Positions 54,589 through 63,522 of a stretch of DNA of 64,000 nucleotides are shown one piece after another; within the stretch, counting starts at the first letter, position 1, and every line of letters starts with the position of its first letter. The DNA is from CBDCZY01 sp965224745 (lineage in GTDB: Bacteria; Pseudomonadota; Gammaproteobacteria; Methylococcales; Methylomonadaceae): contig CBDCZY010000002.1 of assembly GCA_965224745.1 (NCBI GenBank), positions 62,001 through 126,000 of the forward strand. Direction: 5' to 3'. A model generated the notes under the pieces. The model saw only the letters and a list, made by a program, of their open reading frames with translations, ran no database searches and was not told where the DNA came from. Both the position numbers and the translations under genes were made by a program.

Positions 54589-55419
54589 ATGTTACGAATC
54601 ATCTCCAGCTGTTCAATAATATCGCTCACTTTATTATCCGCATCGATTTACGCGGAAACTGATCCAGACTATACAAGTGGTGTCCTCTCCTTACCCAAAG
54701 TCATTTCAGGTGCCACAGTGTATAAGGATGTTGAATTGGGGTTGGATTTTGCCACCAACGCATTGTCACTTATTGCTTATGATCTATCAACTGACGCAGC
54801 TAATCCAGAAACCGACCCTGATTTTACAAATAGTATTTTAACCATGCCCAGAGTTATCTCGGGCGATACACTTTATACAAACGTGCGTATAAATCTTTCA
54901 TTTTCATCCATTCCGGATTTTGCAAGTACCTTTTCTCTTCTTGATGACAATGAAACTAGCCAAACGCCTTGGGATGTCGGGGGCACGCTCACCATGAACG
55001 AAGCCAACCAGGTTGGCGGTGCTATCGTGACGATCATAGAAACACCGTTCAGTATGGACCGCTCGCGCGTTGACTTAGCCGTTGGCGCACAACCTTGGCG
55101 ACATCAAGATGGCACGCTCTACTATATTTCAGGATGCGGCGAGCAGACGAGCTATGTCGAAGTATTGGATGTTAGTGGCACTGCGTCCTCGGCAAGCCCG
55201 TGCAGTGACACAGTCCCAAACACCGGGTTATCACCGACCAACTTCACTTATGCCATGGCCTCGCCGGATAAACGGCGAATAGCTGTAGAGGCCCGCTGGT
55301 ACGATCGTGATCTGCAGGTGCACTACGACACAGTGATCTTCGAGGGTAACTCGGTTGTTGCCACTTATGTCGGTTACTACGCGGCCAGGGCTAATTTGTT
55401 CTATCGAGCAAAGCCTTAA
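54589..55419 (+). CDS. Secreted repeat protein with propeller-like C-terminal part
   Basis: 276 residues with a signal peptide (IISLTLLSASIYA). Residues ~23-54 and 74-105 are two copies of one unit: ETDPDYTSGVLSLPKVISG / ETDPDFTNSILTMPRVISG, each continuing into a TVYKDVELGL-like strand. This short V..G.xxYxNV pattern occurs in many secreted bacterial proteins of unknown role. The C-terminal part (MASPDKRRIAVEARW, DTVIFEGNSVVATY) looks like TolB/WD40-type blades. It may be truncated, because blade-like sequence continues in the next frame. Confidence 0.55.
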   Translation: MLRIISSCSIISLTLLSASIYAETDPDYTSGVLSLPKVISGATVYKDVELGLDFATNALSLIAYDLSTDAANPETDPDFTNSILTMPRVISGDTLYTNVRINLSFSSIPDFASTFSLLDDNETSQTPWDVGGTLTMNEANQVGGAIVTIIETPFSMDRSRVDLAVGAQPWRHQDGTLYYISGCGEQTSYVEVLDVSGTASSASPCSDTVPNTGLSPTNFTYAMASPDKRRIAVEARWYDRDLQVHYDTVIFEGNSVVATYVGYYAARANLFYRAKP

Positions 55420-55503
55420 ATTCAGGAGCATAGACCTATCATCTGAATGAATTAACAATGTCATATAAAATATCTTTTATTTTCAATATGATATAAAATT
55501 TCC

Positions 55504-56049
55504 GTGAATGATATTAAAAATAAATCAATAACTTACCGGCTAGAACAAATTAGCCCTGACTACGCGGCAGCCTGGTTGGACAACAATACACTGGTATTGC
55601 CGTCTTCTGACGGACTTTATAAGGTTGATCTGGGAAGCGTTCCGCATCGACTAAATAGCGAAATAACCGGTAGCGGGATTGCTCAAATTAATAACCCCGA
55701 TGTATCGCCCGATAGGGAACGCATCGTATTCGAGTGGCACGGGGCGATATGGTTGGTGGCAACTGACGGTAGTGGATTGCGTCAACTAGCTGATGACGCA
55801 CAAAACCTACGCTACCCGGTCTGGTCGCCCGACGGTCAGTTCGTGGCCTTTTTGCGAATACAGGGGCCTGACGCATTCGACCACCTTATAATACCGGGTG
55901 ATCCTCTCAACCTGGAGTATCTTGCGAACGCCAATGAAAGATTCGTGCACTTTGTACAACCCGATACCCTCGAACGTTGGTCGGGGACCCTGGCTCGTCA
56001 TATGGAAGAGGGCAAGATGCCGCAAGGTCAGCTCAGCTGGCTACCATAG
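55504..56049 (+). CDS. TolB/PD40-like beta-propeller fragment
   Basis: 181 residues from a GTG without a good ribosome-binding site. Blades are visible: INNPDVSPDRERIVFEWHG and RYPVWSPDGQFVAFLRI (WSPDG is the PD40 signature), AAAWLDNNTLVLPSSDGLY. No signal peptide. It is probably the detached 3' portion of a secreted propeller gene that began at 54589, separated by an AT-rich ~85-bp insertion or decay. Confidence 0.45.
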   Translation: MNDIKNKSITYRLEQISPDYAAAWLDNNTLVLPSSDGLYKVDLGSVPHRLNSEITGSGIAQINNPDVSPDRERIVFEWHGAIWLVATDGSGLRQLADDAQNLRYPVWSPDGQFVAFLRIQGPDAFDHLIIPGDPLNLEYLANANERFVHFVQPDTLERWSGTLARHMEEGKMPQGQLSWLP

Positions 56050-56101
56050 ATTCCCAATTCGACCAGCGCGATTGACTGACGAAAATAGGAAAAGGAAAAT
56101 A

Positions 56102-56871
56102 GGGGACAGACCACTATTACTTTTCATTCTTAACTGGCCTCCCTGCCTTCCCAGGTTGTACACGCCTTCCCAAAGCTTTGCTGATTTCTTCCTTGAAACG
56201 ATCATTTCCCAAAACAAAATTACCATTCGTCGCCTTACGTATTTCATCTACCAAACTAGGCTCCAGACTGTATCGAAATAATTCACGATAACTTGCCTGT
56301 CGCGCCATCTCCGTTAAACCCAATCCCTCGTACATGAAATGAGGTTTGATCAACTTATTTCTCTTCCCTTGTGCGTTGGCTCGATAGCTCGACCACCTAT
56401 AATCCTCTGGGTGCAAAACCATTTCTGCTCGGACTGGATTAAGTTCGATATATCGTAGACAATGCAGTAAGTAATTGTCTTCCTGTGCAATACAAGAACG
56501 AAACCTCCCTTCCCATAGGGTGCCACTACGCTGGTAAGTTCGATTGACATATTGGACATACCTTTGCCCAAGCCGTTTCATAAGCTGGCCAACACTTTCC
56601 TTATAGCTTGGCGTTAGTAATAAGTGAAAATGGTTTGTCATTAAAACATACCCGTGAATTATGCAATTAGTTTTCTGAGAATACTCCAGCAAACATTCAA
56701 GGTAAAAAAGATAATCATCATCACAATAAAAACATGCCTGTCGATTATTACCTCGCTGGATAATATGTAAAGGTATCTTCGGAACAACCAAGCGAGATCG
56801 ACGCGGCATAAAAAAATGATGTCAAGTGATTACAGGTGACATTATAGCTTATTTAATCGTGGTCTGTCCCC
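56102..56871 (-). mobile_element. REP-type Y1 transposase element, copy 1
   Basis: A Y1 transposase gene is bracketed by ggggacagaccac (56102-56114) and its exact inverse gtggtctgtcccc (56859-56871). A second copy with the same left motif starts at 63786 and runs off the window. Confidence 0.75.
56117..56809 (-). CDS. REP-associated tyrosine (Y1) transposase
   Basis: 230 residues. It has the Y1_Tnp pattern: MPRRSRLVVPKIPLHIIQRG, the HxH motif in LMTNHFHLLLTP, the catalytic tyrosine region RYVQYVNRTYQRSG, WEGRFRSC and YIELNPVRAEMV, then a variable C-terminal tail. These enzymes act on REP-like hairpins with a 5'-phosphotyrosine intermediate. It appears intact and is a different subfamily from the split gene at 2.2-4.4 kb. 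Confidence 0.9.
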   Translation of the reverse strand: MPRRSRLVVPKIPLHIIQRGNNRQACFYCDDDYLFYLECLLEYSQKTNCIIHGYVLMTNHFHLLLTPSYKESVGQLMKRLGQRYVQYVNRTYQRSGTLWEGRFRSCIAQEDNYLLHCLRYIELNPVRAEMVLHPEDYRWSSYRANAQGKRNKLIKPHFMYEGLGLTEMARQASYRELFRYSLEPSLVDEIRKATNGNFVLGNDRFKEEISKALGRRVQPGKAGRPVKNEK

Positions 56872-56886
56872 TTTTTACGTGGTGTT

Positions 56887-57062
56887 AAAAGAGAACAAGC
56901 CAGGCTATTATAGATAAACACTATGCAAGCAGCCTAACTCCAGATAATTTCCTTGGTGATTATTTAACTGGCAATGAAAGCCATTTAACATCAGAGGATT
57001 CTTTGATTGATTTAGAAGACCTAATTGCTACAGGTAAAGCTAAGTATGGGTTAAGGAAGTAG
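56887..57062 (+). pseudogene. Orphan 3' coding scrap
   Basis: Fifty-seven open codons without a start, including SSLTPDNFLGDYLTGNES and a C-terminal LEDLIATGKAKYGLRK. It begins just after the transposase element's right motif, so the element may have cut the parent gene. I do not recognise the family. Confidence 0.3.
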
Positions 57063-57094
57063 GCAAGTTAGTAGCGTTTTATTTTCCTTTGCGA

Positions 57095-57736
57095 CTATTC
57101 AAAGTTTTTAACTGCCGCTTTCCATTTTTTATCGTAATATATTATTTTGTTTTCACTTGCCGGGTCGAAAATATAAGTAGCAAGAAAGAATATAACGATT
57201 GGAACTCCATATAAAATGAGAAGTAGTATTAAGCAAAACTGAAAACCATTATACGAATTGTGAAATAATAAATTAGAAAAAAAGCTCATCAAAAAGAAAA
57301 GGGAGTGTGCCGGATAATCATTTATAATCCCTAACAGTTTGCTCCATTTATTACTATTTTGATCTTTTCTGTAATAATAAGACCAATATGTTTCAAAGTT
57401 TAATCGCTTGCATTCGGGTTTAGATTCAAGGACAACCTTAATGTAAGAACCCATTCTAAAAGTAGCTGCTACCTGGGACAAGTATAATAAGTAACTTGGA
57501 AGTATGACCGCGTGAGGCAACAAAAACAACCATTCTGTGGTATCTGGGTTTCTGGATCCACTTATCTTAATCGCATAGATTAGTATTGCAGTTGTTGCTG
57601 TAATAGCAAAACCAAGAATCTGTAAGCAATTTTTATGGTTTTGGAGTATCTCTGCTCGAAGGGTGTTGTATTCAACCTCGTAACTTACTGCTTTATTTTC
57701 TTCGTTATTTTTTTTGTAATTACTTATGTAAGCCAT
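57095..57736 (-). CDS. Four-helix membrane protein of unknown function
   Basis: 213 residues. A charged N-terminus (~35 residues, YNTLRAEILQNHKNC) is followed by helices at ILGFAITATTAILIYAI, WLFLLPHAVILPSYLLYL, SLFFLMSFFSNLLF and FCLILLLILYGVPIVIFFL, with a short basic tail. The layout (cytoplasmic helix, two hairpins of membrane helices) recalls small effector-type membrane proteins found in accessory DNA, but I see no diagnostic motif. A single gene between two mobile elements. Confidence 0.55.
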   Translation of the reverse strand: MAYISNYKKNNEENKAVSYEVEYNTLRAEILQNHKNCLQILGFAITATTAILIYAIKISGSRNPDTTEWLFLLPHAVILPSYLLYLSQVAATFRMGSYIKVVLESKPECKRLNFETYWSYYYRKDQNSNKWSKLLGIINDYPAHSLFFLMSFFSNLLFHNSYNGFQFCLILLLILYGVPIVIFFLATYIFDPASENKIIYYDKKWKAAVKNFE

Positions 57737-57919
57737 AGTACCGACTTCCTCTTTTTATTTTGGTCAGTTAATGCTTGGAAGATATCGCGTCTTTATTCTA
57801 ACATTGAAATTTAGAATATTGGAATAGTAGCCTTGTCCAATATGAAATGAGTCTGAAACGACTCCTTATTTCCAGTATAAAATGAGCCTGAAATAGCTTT
57901 TCTGTTCATAATCCACTTT

Positions 57920-59110
57920 ATGAAAATGATTATGAACATCGATAATTTAACCCAAATAGAGCACCTCGAATCCTTTTTGCAGGGCAACCAATCGATAGCC
58001 TATTCGATACCGGGTAATAAAGCTGAGCGGTATCAATTGATCCAAAAGGGACTCGTTAAATTCAACTACCTGTCCTGCAATAAAAAAGACAAGGGCATCA
58101 TTAGTCGGTTTCTGATTAAGCTAACCGGTTATTCCCGCCAGCAGATGACACGTCTCATCGCGCAGTACCGAAAGACCGGTTACGTCAGGTACAGCCCAGC
58201 AAGAGGCAATGGTTTCAACCGAAAATATTCTCAGCGCGATATTCGATTATTGGCAGACATTGATGAATGGCATGAGAAACCTTGTGGTCATGCCGTGAAA
58301 AAGCTTATTGAGCGTTCCTATCAGGTGTACGGAGAGAAGCAGTATCAAAAGCTGGCGACAATCTCTGTTTCACACCTCTACAATCTGAGGGCATCAAAAA
58401 CCTATCAGTTACAGCGCAGAGACTTTGAAAAAACCAAACCCAGGCAGATCGCCATTGGCGACAAAAGAAAACCACAAGCCAACGGTCAGCCAGGATACCT
58501 TCGCGTTGATACCGTTCACCAGGGCGACCAGGACAAGCAAAAAGGCGTTTATCATATCAATGTAGTTGATGAAGTCACTCAGTTTGAAATGATCTTATCC
58601 GTTGAAAAAATCAGCGAACACTTTTTAATCCCCGTGCTTGAACAAATACTGGAAACTTTTCCCTTTATCATCAAAGGTTTTCACTCTGACAATGGGTCAG
58701 AATATATCAACAAGCCCGTAGAGAACCTGTTAAATAAGCTATTGATTGAAATGACCAAATCACGATCCCGACAAACCAATGATAATGCACTGGTTGAAGG
58801 CAAAAATGCCGCGGTGGTCAGAAAGGTTTTTGGCTATACCCATATCCCACAAAGATGGGCTGCGAGGCTGAATGAATTCAATATCAAGTATTTGTACCCC
58901 TATGTTAACTATCACAGGCCCTGCTTTTATCCTGAAATCATCACCGACGATAAAGGAAAGCAGTCTAAGCAATACCCCTATAAAAACATGATGACACCTT
59001 ATGACAAACTCAAATCACTACCTGACAGTGAAAAATATTTGAAACCGGGAATAAGCTTTGCGATACTCGATCAGGTTGCCATGGCAATAACCGATAATCA
59101 GGCCTGTTAG
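57920..59110 (+). CDS. Integrase-core (DD35E) transposase, 3' end cut by IS21-type insertion
   Basis: 396 residues including an artificial last residue. Helix-turn-helix sequence (LTGYSRQQMTRLIAQY) is followed by an rve core: Asp197 in LRVDTVHQGDQ, Asp257 in FHSDNGSEYIN and Glu293 in NALVEGKNAAVV, with the 35-residue spacing of DD35E enzymes. It is of the IS481/IS3-like superfamily; I cannot name the exact family. The IS21-type element inserted after ITDNQA, so the reading frame now ends in the element's first bases; the lost ~22 residues are found at 61519-61587. The catalytic core is complete. Confidence 0.8.
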   Translation: MKMIMNIDNLTQIEHLESFLQGNQSIAYSIPGNKAERYQLIQKGLVKFNYLSCNKKDKGIISRFLIKLTGYSRQQMTRLIAQYRKTGYVRYSPARGNGFNRKYSQRDIRLLADIDEWHEKPCGHAVKKLIERSYQVYGEKQYQKLATISVSHLYNLRASKTYQLQRRDFEKTKPRQIAIGDKRKPQANGQPGYLRVDTVHQGDQDKQKGVYHINVVDEVTQFEMILSVEKISEHFLIPVLEQILETFPFIIKGFHSDNGSEYINKPVENLLNKLLIEMTKSRSRQTNDNALVEGKNAAVVRKVFGYTHIPQRWAARLNEFNIKYLYPYVNYHRPCFYPEIITDDKGKQSKQYPYKNMMTPYDKLKSLPDSEKYLKPGISFAILDQVAMAITDNQAC

Positions 59111-59202
59111 GCGACAATTAACCTGTCCGGTCAGACGACAATTATCTTGACCGGTTGAGTGTATAAACTGATAAGTACTTTTTACTCTTAGGAGGAAGTG
59201 AC

Positions 59203-60714
59203 TTGTCCGGTAAACACATCACTCAATTACAGGAAAATAGTTATATGAAAAATCGTCAGACAGGTTGTACGCAGGAGACATCCGCAGCAAAAGCCGGCAT
59301 CAGTGTTCGATCAGGTTGCCGGATCGAAAAAGGTGAAAGAGCTGAACACAAAGAACGAAAGTGGCGAACGCGCAAAGATCCATTAGAAGCCGTATGGGAC
59401 TCAGAACTGGTTCCGTTATTAGAAGATGAATCGTCCTTAACTGGCATTACCCTGTGGGAGCATCTGGATGAGCAGCATCCGGGAAAGTATCCAGAGAAAT
59501 ACCTTCGGACACTGCAAAGACGTGTTAAACACTGGCAGGCCACACAAGGCCCGGACAAAGAAGTCATGTTTCGTCAGTCGGTACCTGCGGGTCATCAGGG
59601 ACTATCTGATTTTACGCACCCCAATACCGTCATTACGATAGACGGGAAGGCGTTCGCACATTTACTGTACCAGTTTCGCCTGGCTTTTAGTGGTTGGCGT
59701 CATGTCCATGTTATTCAGGGCGGAGAAAGCTACAGTGCACTGGCTGACGGCTTACAAAGTGCATTACACACCTTAGGCGGTTCACCAAAGGAACATCGTA
59801 CAGACAGCCTCAGTGCGGCTTACGTCAATAACGTAGAAAAACAGCGACTGACGGAAGACTATCATGATTTATGTAAGCATTATGGCATGCGGCCCACCAT
59901 CAATAATCTGGGCATTAGTCATGAAAATGGCGCCATTGAAGCACCGCATGGCTCATTAAAACGTCGCATTGATCAAGCCATAAAGTTACGCGGTTCGAAT
60001 GATTTTTCTACACTCCGTGCTTATCGAGAGTTTCTTGAACACATTGTCGACAAACTGAACAGACGATGCAAAGGCAGGTTGGCCGAAGAGCACAAAACCC
60101 TGTTAGCCTTACCCAAACACCGATTTGTTGATTATGCTGAGCTGTCGGTAAAAGTCACCACCAGCAGTACCATTGCTGTAAAACGCGCATTGTATACCGT
60201 CCCTTCACGCCTTATCGGTGAAAGCGTCAGGGTGCATCTCTACCATGATCGTTTGGTCTGCTTTGTTGGCCAAACTCGGGTGATCAATCTGCCTCGGATT
60301 TATCCAACAACGCCCACCGGCCGAGCGCGACGAATAGATTACCGGCATATCATTCATTCTCTGGCAGCCAAACCACAAGCCTTCCGCTTCTCACAGTTTC
60401 GCGATAATATTTTGCCTAACACGCAATATCGGGCTTTATGGAAGCAGGCAGAGAAACAGTTTACACCGCAAGAAGCATGCAAGTGGATGGTTGCTGTTTT
60501 ACGCTTTGCCTATGATTATGATTGCGAAAGTGCCCTGGCAACTGAGCTAATGCGACAGGCAGAACAAGGTGCCTTGCCCGATTTAACATCCCTGCAGGCA
60601 AGGTATTTACAACACAGTACACCGCCACCGATACCGCTACGCCAACACCAGGTTGCTGACTATGATCAACTACTGACCGGTCAGTGGATGAGACAGGAGG
60701 TGTGCTGTGAGTGA
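59203..60714 (+). CDS. istA: IS21-type transposase IstA
   Basis: 503 residues from a TTG at 59203, preceded by taggagg at 8-nt spacing, which decides this start. The rve catalytic residues are Asp147 in VITIDGKAF, Asp201 in HRTDSLSAA and Glu246 in ENGAIEAPHGSLKRR. The N-terminal ~140 residues hold the DNA-binding part, although the usual helix-turn-helix start looks unusual (SAAKAGISVRSGCRIEKG is the recognisable piece). It overlaps istB by 8 bp, as in IS21 elements. Confidence 0.9.
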   Translation: MSGKHITQLQENSYMKNRQTGCTQETSAAKAGISVRSGCRIEKGERAEHKERKWRTRKDPLEAVWDSELVPLLEDESSLTGITLWEHLDEQHPGKYPEKYLRTLQRRVKHWQATQGPDKEVMFRQSVPAGHQGLSDFTHPNTVITIDGKAFAHLLYQFRLAFSGWRHVHVIQGGESYSALADGLQSALHTLGGSPKEHRTDSLSAAYVNNVEKQRLTEDYHDLCKHYGMRPTINNLGISHENGAIEAPHGSLKRRIDQAIKLRGSNDFSTLRAYREFLEHIVDKLNRRCKGRLAEEHKTLLALPKHRFVDYAELSVKVTTSSTIAVKRALYTVPSRLIGESVRVHLYHDRLVCFVGQTRVINLPRIYPTTPTGRARRIDYRHIIHSLAAKPQAFRFSQFRDNILPNTQYRALWKQAEKQFTPQEACKWMVAVLRFAYDYDCESALATELMRQAEQGALPDLTSLQARYLQHSTPPPIPLRQHQVADYDQLLTGQWMRQEVCCE

Positions 60715-61444
60715 TGGTTTGCCAATGATGTTAAAAGAACTTCGCTTGCTGGCTTTTTGGCAATATTATGAAGCTTATCAGGAACAGGCCACAAAACAGG
60801 CATGGGGCTATAGCCAATACCTGTCTAAACTGTGTGAAAATGAAATTGCACGGCGCTTTGAAACGCGAGTTTGCAACTGGACCAAAGAAGCCAAATTACC
60901 CCGGGGCAAAAGTTTTGCCACCTTAGGCTTTGATGAATTACCGGAAACCATTCAAAAGAAAGTGATTGGGCTGCGCGATAATACCCAGTGGGCGCTACAG
61001 GCAGATAATGTTTTATTGATTGGCCCTTCCGGTGTCGGTAAATCGCATATTGCTTCTGCTTTGGGGCTTCATCTTATCGAACAAGGCATCCGGGTAAAAT
61101 GGTTGGCTGCCACCGCACTGGTGCAATTACTGCAGCAGGCCAAAAAAGAGCTGGATTTAATGGCTGTGATGAGTCGACTGGATAAATATCGTGTACTCAT
61201 TATCGATGATATTGGTTATGTTAAAAAAACGGATTCAGAAACCCAGGTCCTGTTTGAGTTTATTGCTCATCGTTATGAAAGTGGCAGCTTGATCATCACA
61301 TCAAACCAGCCATTCAGTCACTGGGATCAGATATTCCCGGATACATTAATGACCGTAGCCGCCATTGACCGCATTATCCATCATGCCACGATTCTTGAAA
61401 TCGACGGCAACAGTTACAGGAGGAAACATCAGAAAAAATCATAA
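60707..61444 (+). CDS. istB: IS21-type helper ATPase IstB
   Basis: 245 residues from the GTG at 60707, within the end of istA. AAA+ ATPase with Walker A GPSGVGKSH (~105-113), Walker B VLIIDDIGY and the sensor region SLIITSNQPFSHWDQIFPD. IstB assembles on target DNA and recruits IstA. Confidence 0.95.
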   Translation: MSDGLPMMLKELRLLAFWQYYEAYQEQATKQAWGYSQYLSKLCENEIARRFETRVCNWTKEAKLPRGKSFATLGFDELPETIQKKVIGLRDNTQWALQADNVLLIGPSGVGKSHIASALGLHLIEQGIRVKWLAATALVQLLQQAKKELDLMAVMSRLDKYRVLIIDDIGYVKKTDSETQVLFEFIAHRYESGSLIITSNQPFSHWDQIFPDTLMTVAAIDRIIHHATILEIDGNSYRRKHQKKS

Positions 61445-61518
61445 AAAACCTTAATCACTCAACCGGCCATCATAATTGTCGCCAAACCGGACAAAGTAAT
61501 TGACGCGAGACACAGGCC

Positions 61519-61587
61519 GCTATAATCCTAAAAAAAGAAAGACAGAAACTTTTTAACCAGATTTTTGAACAGAAAATCCAAGCTTAA
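61519..61587 (+). pseudogene. Severed 3' end of the DD35E transposase gene
   Basis: In frame with the transposase once the IS21-type element and one 6-bp repeat are removed: AIILKKERQKLFNQIFEQ, then KIQA and a stop. Confidence 0.8.
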
Positions 61588-61960
61588 CTATTATGCACAC
61601 TTCAGACTCATTTCTGAATTGGAAAATACTATAGTAGTAAAATTCATTCATTCCTTTACGAATTACGGGTATTAGTTATTTTGAGGTTATTAGGTTAATT
61701 GCAGAAAACTAGCTAAGAGTAAAACATAATTTAATCATATTTTTGAGTACTTATTTCTTACATCCCAACCATATCAATTTGTCTTTATTCGACTTACCCT
61801 GTCCAATAAAGAAGTAAGTTTAATGTTTGACATGATTCTATATTTCCGGTAACTTTCTTGAAGGTTAAACATGCATGCAAATGTGCCCTGGATTCACTGG
61901 TTACGCTAAAAAATATGAATTTTAAATCAATTACTACGCATTAAAGGACGAATTTTAGGT
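61588..61960. other. Intergenic stretch after the nested insertion sequences
   Basis: The first ~40 bp include the right inverted repeat of the outer insertion sequence. The rest is AT-rich and shows no gene, RNA or repeat that I can support. Confidence 0.4.
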
Positions 61961-62272
61961 ATGGCTAAAACACTAGACGAAATCTTTACATTTTTCGGAT
62001 TTATAGCTCTCTGCTTCTTTGCTTACAAATACTATTCATATTCTCAAATTGATACTCAAATTGAAGAAATGTGTCTCTATGGTTCTCTCGCACCTGTACG
62101 GCCAGTGATAAAAATTGAAAATCAAAATACATCAAAATTTTGTACTTGCTGGGGACAACGTGCGAAGTCAAAAATCAGCACTGTTGGAATATTTATTACG
62201 GATCAAAAGGAGATAGAAAATGCGATTGACTATTCTTCCTTTGATTGTCGCAGAGCAATTCAAGGTAGATGA
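61961..62272 (+). CDS. Small membrane-anchored hypothetical protein
   Basis: 103 residues. One N-terminal helix (IFTFFGFIALCFFAYKYY) is followed by a small domain with four cysteines (MCLYGS, FCTCWG, FDCRRA), possibly two disulfides if exported. No family recognised. aaaggacg lies 14 bp upstream, a poor spacing. Single orphan gene. Confidence 0.5.
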   Translation: MAKTLDEIFTFFGFIALCFFAYKYYSYSQIDTQIEEMCLYGSLAPVRPVIKIENQNTSKFCTCWGQRAKSKISTVGIFITDQKEIENAIDYSSFDCRRAIQGR

Positions 62273-62309
62273 GGAGGTGAATTTTAAAAATGTACCGCTG
62301 TTATGATGT

Positions 62310-62585
62310 TTACTCAAAATAAAATAATGTTTGTTCCCGAATGGGGAGTTCAGCTTGTTCGAGAAATTGATTGTCAATAATTATTGCCATATGATCGAAT
62401 GACGTGACTGTGATGATGCATTGTTTGAAATCGATGCGCAAATCAGTAAGGGCTAGTATCTCTCTAGCCCTCCCTGCATCCGCACAGGGAGGTTCATTAA
62501 CAGGCACTAACCCTTGTGCTAACTCAACCATGAGATTTGACTCTCCAAAAAACCTCTGTTCGTAGGCTCGCAGTTTTGCACTCAA
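62310..62585 (-). CDS. Doubtful ORF
   Basis: 91 codons (LAQGLVPVNEPPCADAGRAR, LTDLRIDFKQCIITVTS). Composition and lack of a ribosome-binding site suggest it may be translated non-coding sequence of a mobile element. I list it because no better gene occupies the interval. Confidence 0.22.
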   Translation of the reverse strand: MSAKLRAYEQRFFGESNLMVELAQGLVPVNEPPCADAGRAREILALTDLRIDFKQCIITVTSFDHMAIIIDNQFLEQAELPIREQTLFYFE

Positions 62586-62934
62586 TCTTCATTTTCAAAA
62601 CTCCTCGTTGAGTTGTATTTGCCGACGGCAAATGGTTATACTTGTTGTTATGAATAAGTTAGGTTGTCCTACAGAGGATTTTCACCTTATTAGTTCACGC
62701 CCATGCTGGGCGTACACCATGGCATCCAGTTGACCGCTGGCAGCACAGTTTTCTTTCAGAGGTCATCTATTATCAAAGTTCAGAGCGTTAGCATAGTTCA
62801 TCTAACATCTGCCAGCGGACACAGAATTTGGCGTTATGTGACTAAGTCTTATCCAACAACTAAGGGTTATTCAAATGAATAAAGGTGACTAGTTAGTGGC
62901 ATGAGTCAAAATATACCTAAGGAAGAATTTAATT
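62586..62934. other. Palindrome-rich non-coding stretch
   Basis: Contains acgccca-tgc-tgggcgt (around 62698-62714) and a pair ccgctggcag / ctgccagcgg separated by ~73 bp (62735-62828), followed by ggcgttatgtgac. No gene seen. The features recall integron cassette recombination sites but do not meet the consensus. Confidence 0.35.
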
Positions 62935-63219
62935 ATGGCACTAAGTAAATGTTCCGATTGTGGCGGATCAGTTTCAACACTAGCTGATGCTTGCCCACAT
63001 TGCGGCTGCCCTAAAACAACAAGTGTAGCTGTTTACAAAATATGTGATCATTGTAAAGGTGAAGGAAAGTGTTTGTCTGAAGGCATAGTTAACAAATATT
63101 CGTGTAGTTTATGCAGCTACAATTATTCCGGCAGTGAGATAAAATCTGTAATGCTCTGTAGGTTCTGTGAGGGCGCAGGTAAAACTGTAGCGTCTTACAA
63201 CACAACTAATAATTTTTAA
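62935..63219 (+). CDS. Small zinc-ribbon protein with DnaJ-like CxxC pairs
   Basis: 94 residues. An N-terminal zinc ribbon (CSDCGGSVSTLADACPHCGC) is followed by CDHCKGEGKC, CSLCSY and CRFCEGAGK; the CxxCxGxG form is that of the DnaJ zinc-finger. It would bind two or more zinc ions, with a role perhaps in nucleic-acid or protein binding. aaggaag lies 11 bp upstream. It is a single gene with no linked partner. Confidence 0.65.
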   Translation: MALSKCSDCGGSVSTLADACPHCGCPKTTSVAVYKICDHCKGEGKCLSEGIVNKYSCSLCSYNYSGSEIKSVMLCRFCEGAGKTVASYNTTNNF

Positions 63220-63522
63220 TTTATCTGGACAGTTTTCTAGCAAGGTGTGAATGATATTTCTCATACTATGCTAGGACTGACTGCCTTTCCTGTGCTGAGA
63301 CAACAGATAATTTGGGCAGCATATGGAGCGGAGAGCATGAAGTGTTGTTTAGCGGTAAAATATTAAATATGAAAGAGTTAACTGATAATGATGGGATAAT
63401 AATTGGGCCATTAGTTGTGATTAACAGGGAAATACTAAAGGTAAAAAAGTAATCAAAGTCATTTGTTGGACAAGCCCTTGTATATTGTGATTATGTGGGT
63501 TTGCTGATTGAATCCCCGCACA
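63220..63522. other. Intergenic stretch with a small coding scrap
   Basis: About 300 bp. Plus-strand codons ending at 63450 (LFSGKILNMKELTDNDG, INREILKVKK) look like the tail of a lost gene, without a start. Nothing else is visible. Confidence 0.3.

Larger units (their letters stand above)
59105..61512 (+). mobile_element. IS21-type insertion sequence, complete (2408 bp)
   Basis: Flanked by an exact 6-bp direct repeat, caggcc (59099-59104 and 61513-61518). The left end starts tgttaggcgacaatta, then tgtccggtcag, cgacaattat, ccggttgagtg; the right end read inward starts tgtctcgcgtcaatta, then the same three blocks. These multiple subterminal repeats are typical of IS21 ends. It carries istA and istB and looks functional. 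Confidence 0.88.
57834..61626 (+). mobile_element. DD35E insertion sequence interrupted by an IS21-type element
   Basis: The left end contains tgtccaatatgaaatgagtc and continues tgaa; the right end, read inward, has tttccaattcagaaatgagt then ctgaa, a matching inverted repeat with one base difference in length. A second internal copy (tataaaatgagcctgaaa) follows the left end. Removing the nested IS21-type element leaves about 1.38 kb. Exact outer ends are uncertain by a few bases and no target duplication was identified. Confidence 0.6.

Noticed and set aside
62650..62840. Possible integron attC site (ccgctggcag/ctgccagcgg with ggcgttatg)
   Set aside because: The core sites do not match the attC consensus, and the simple-site spacing is wrong.
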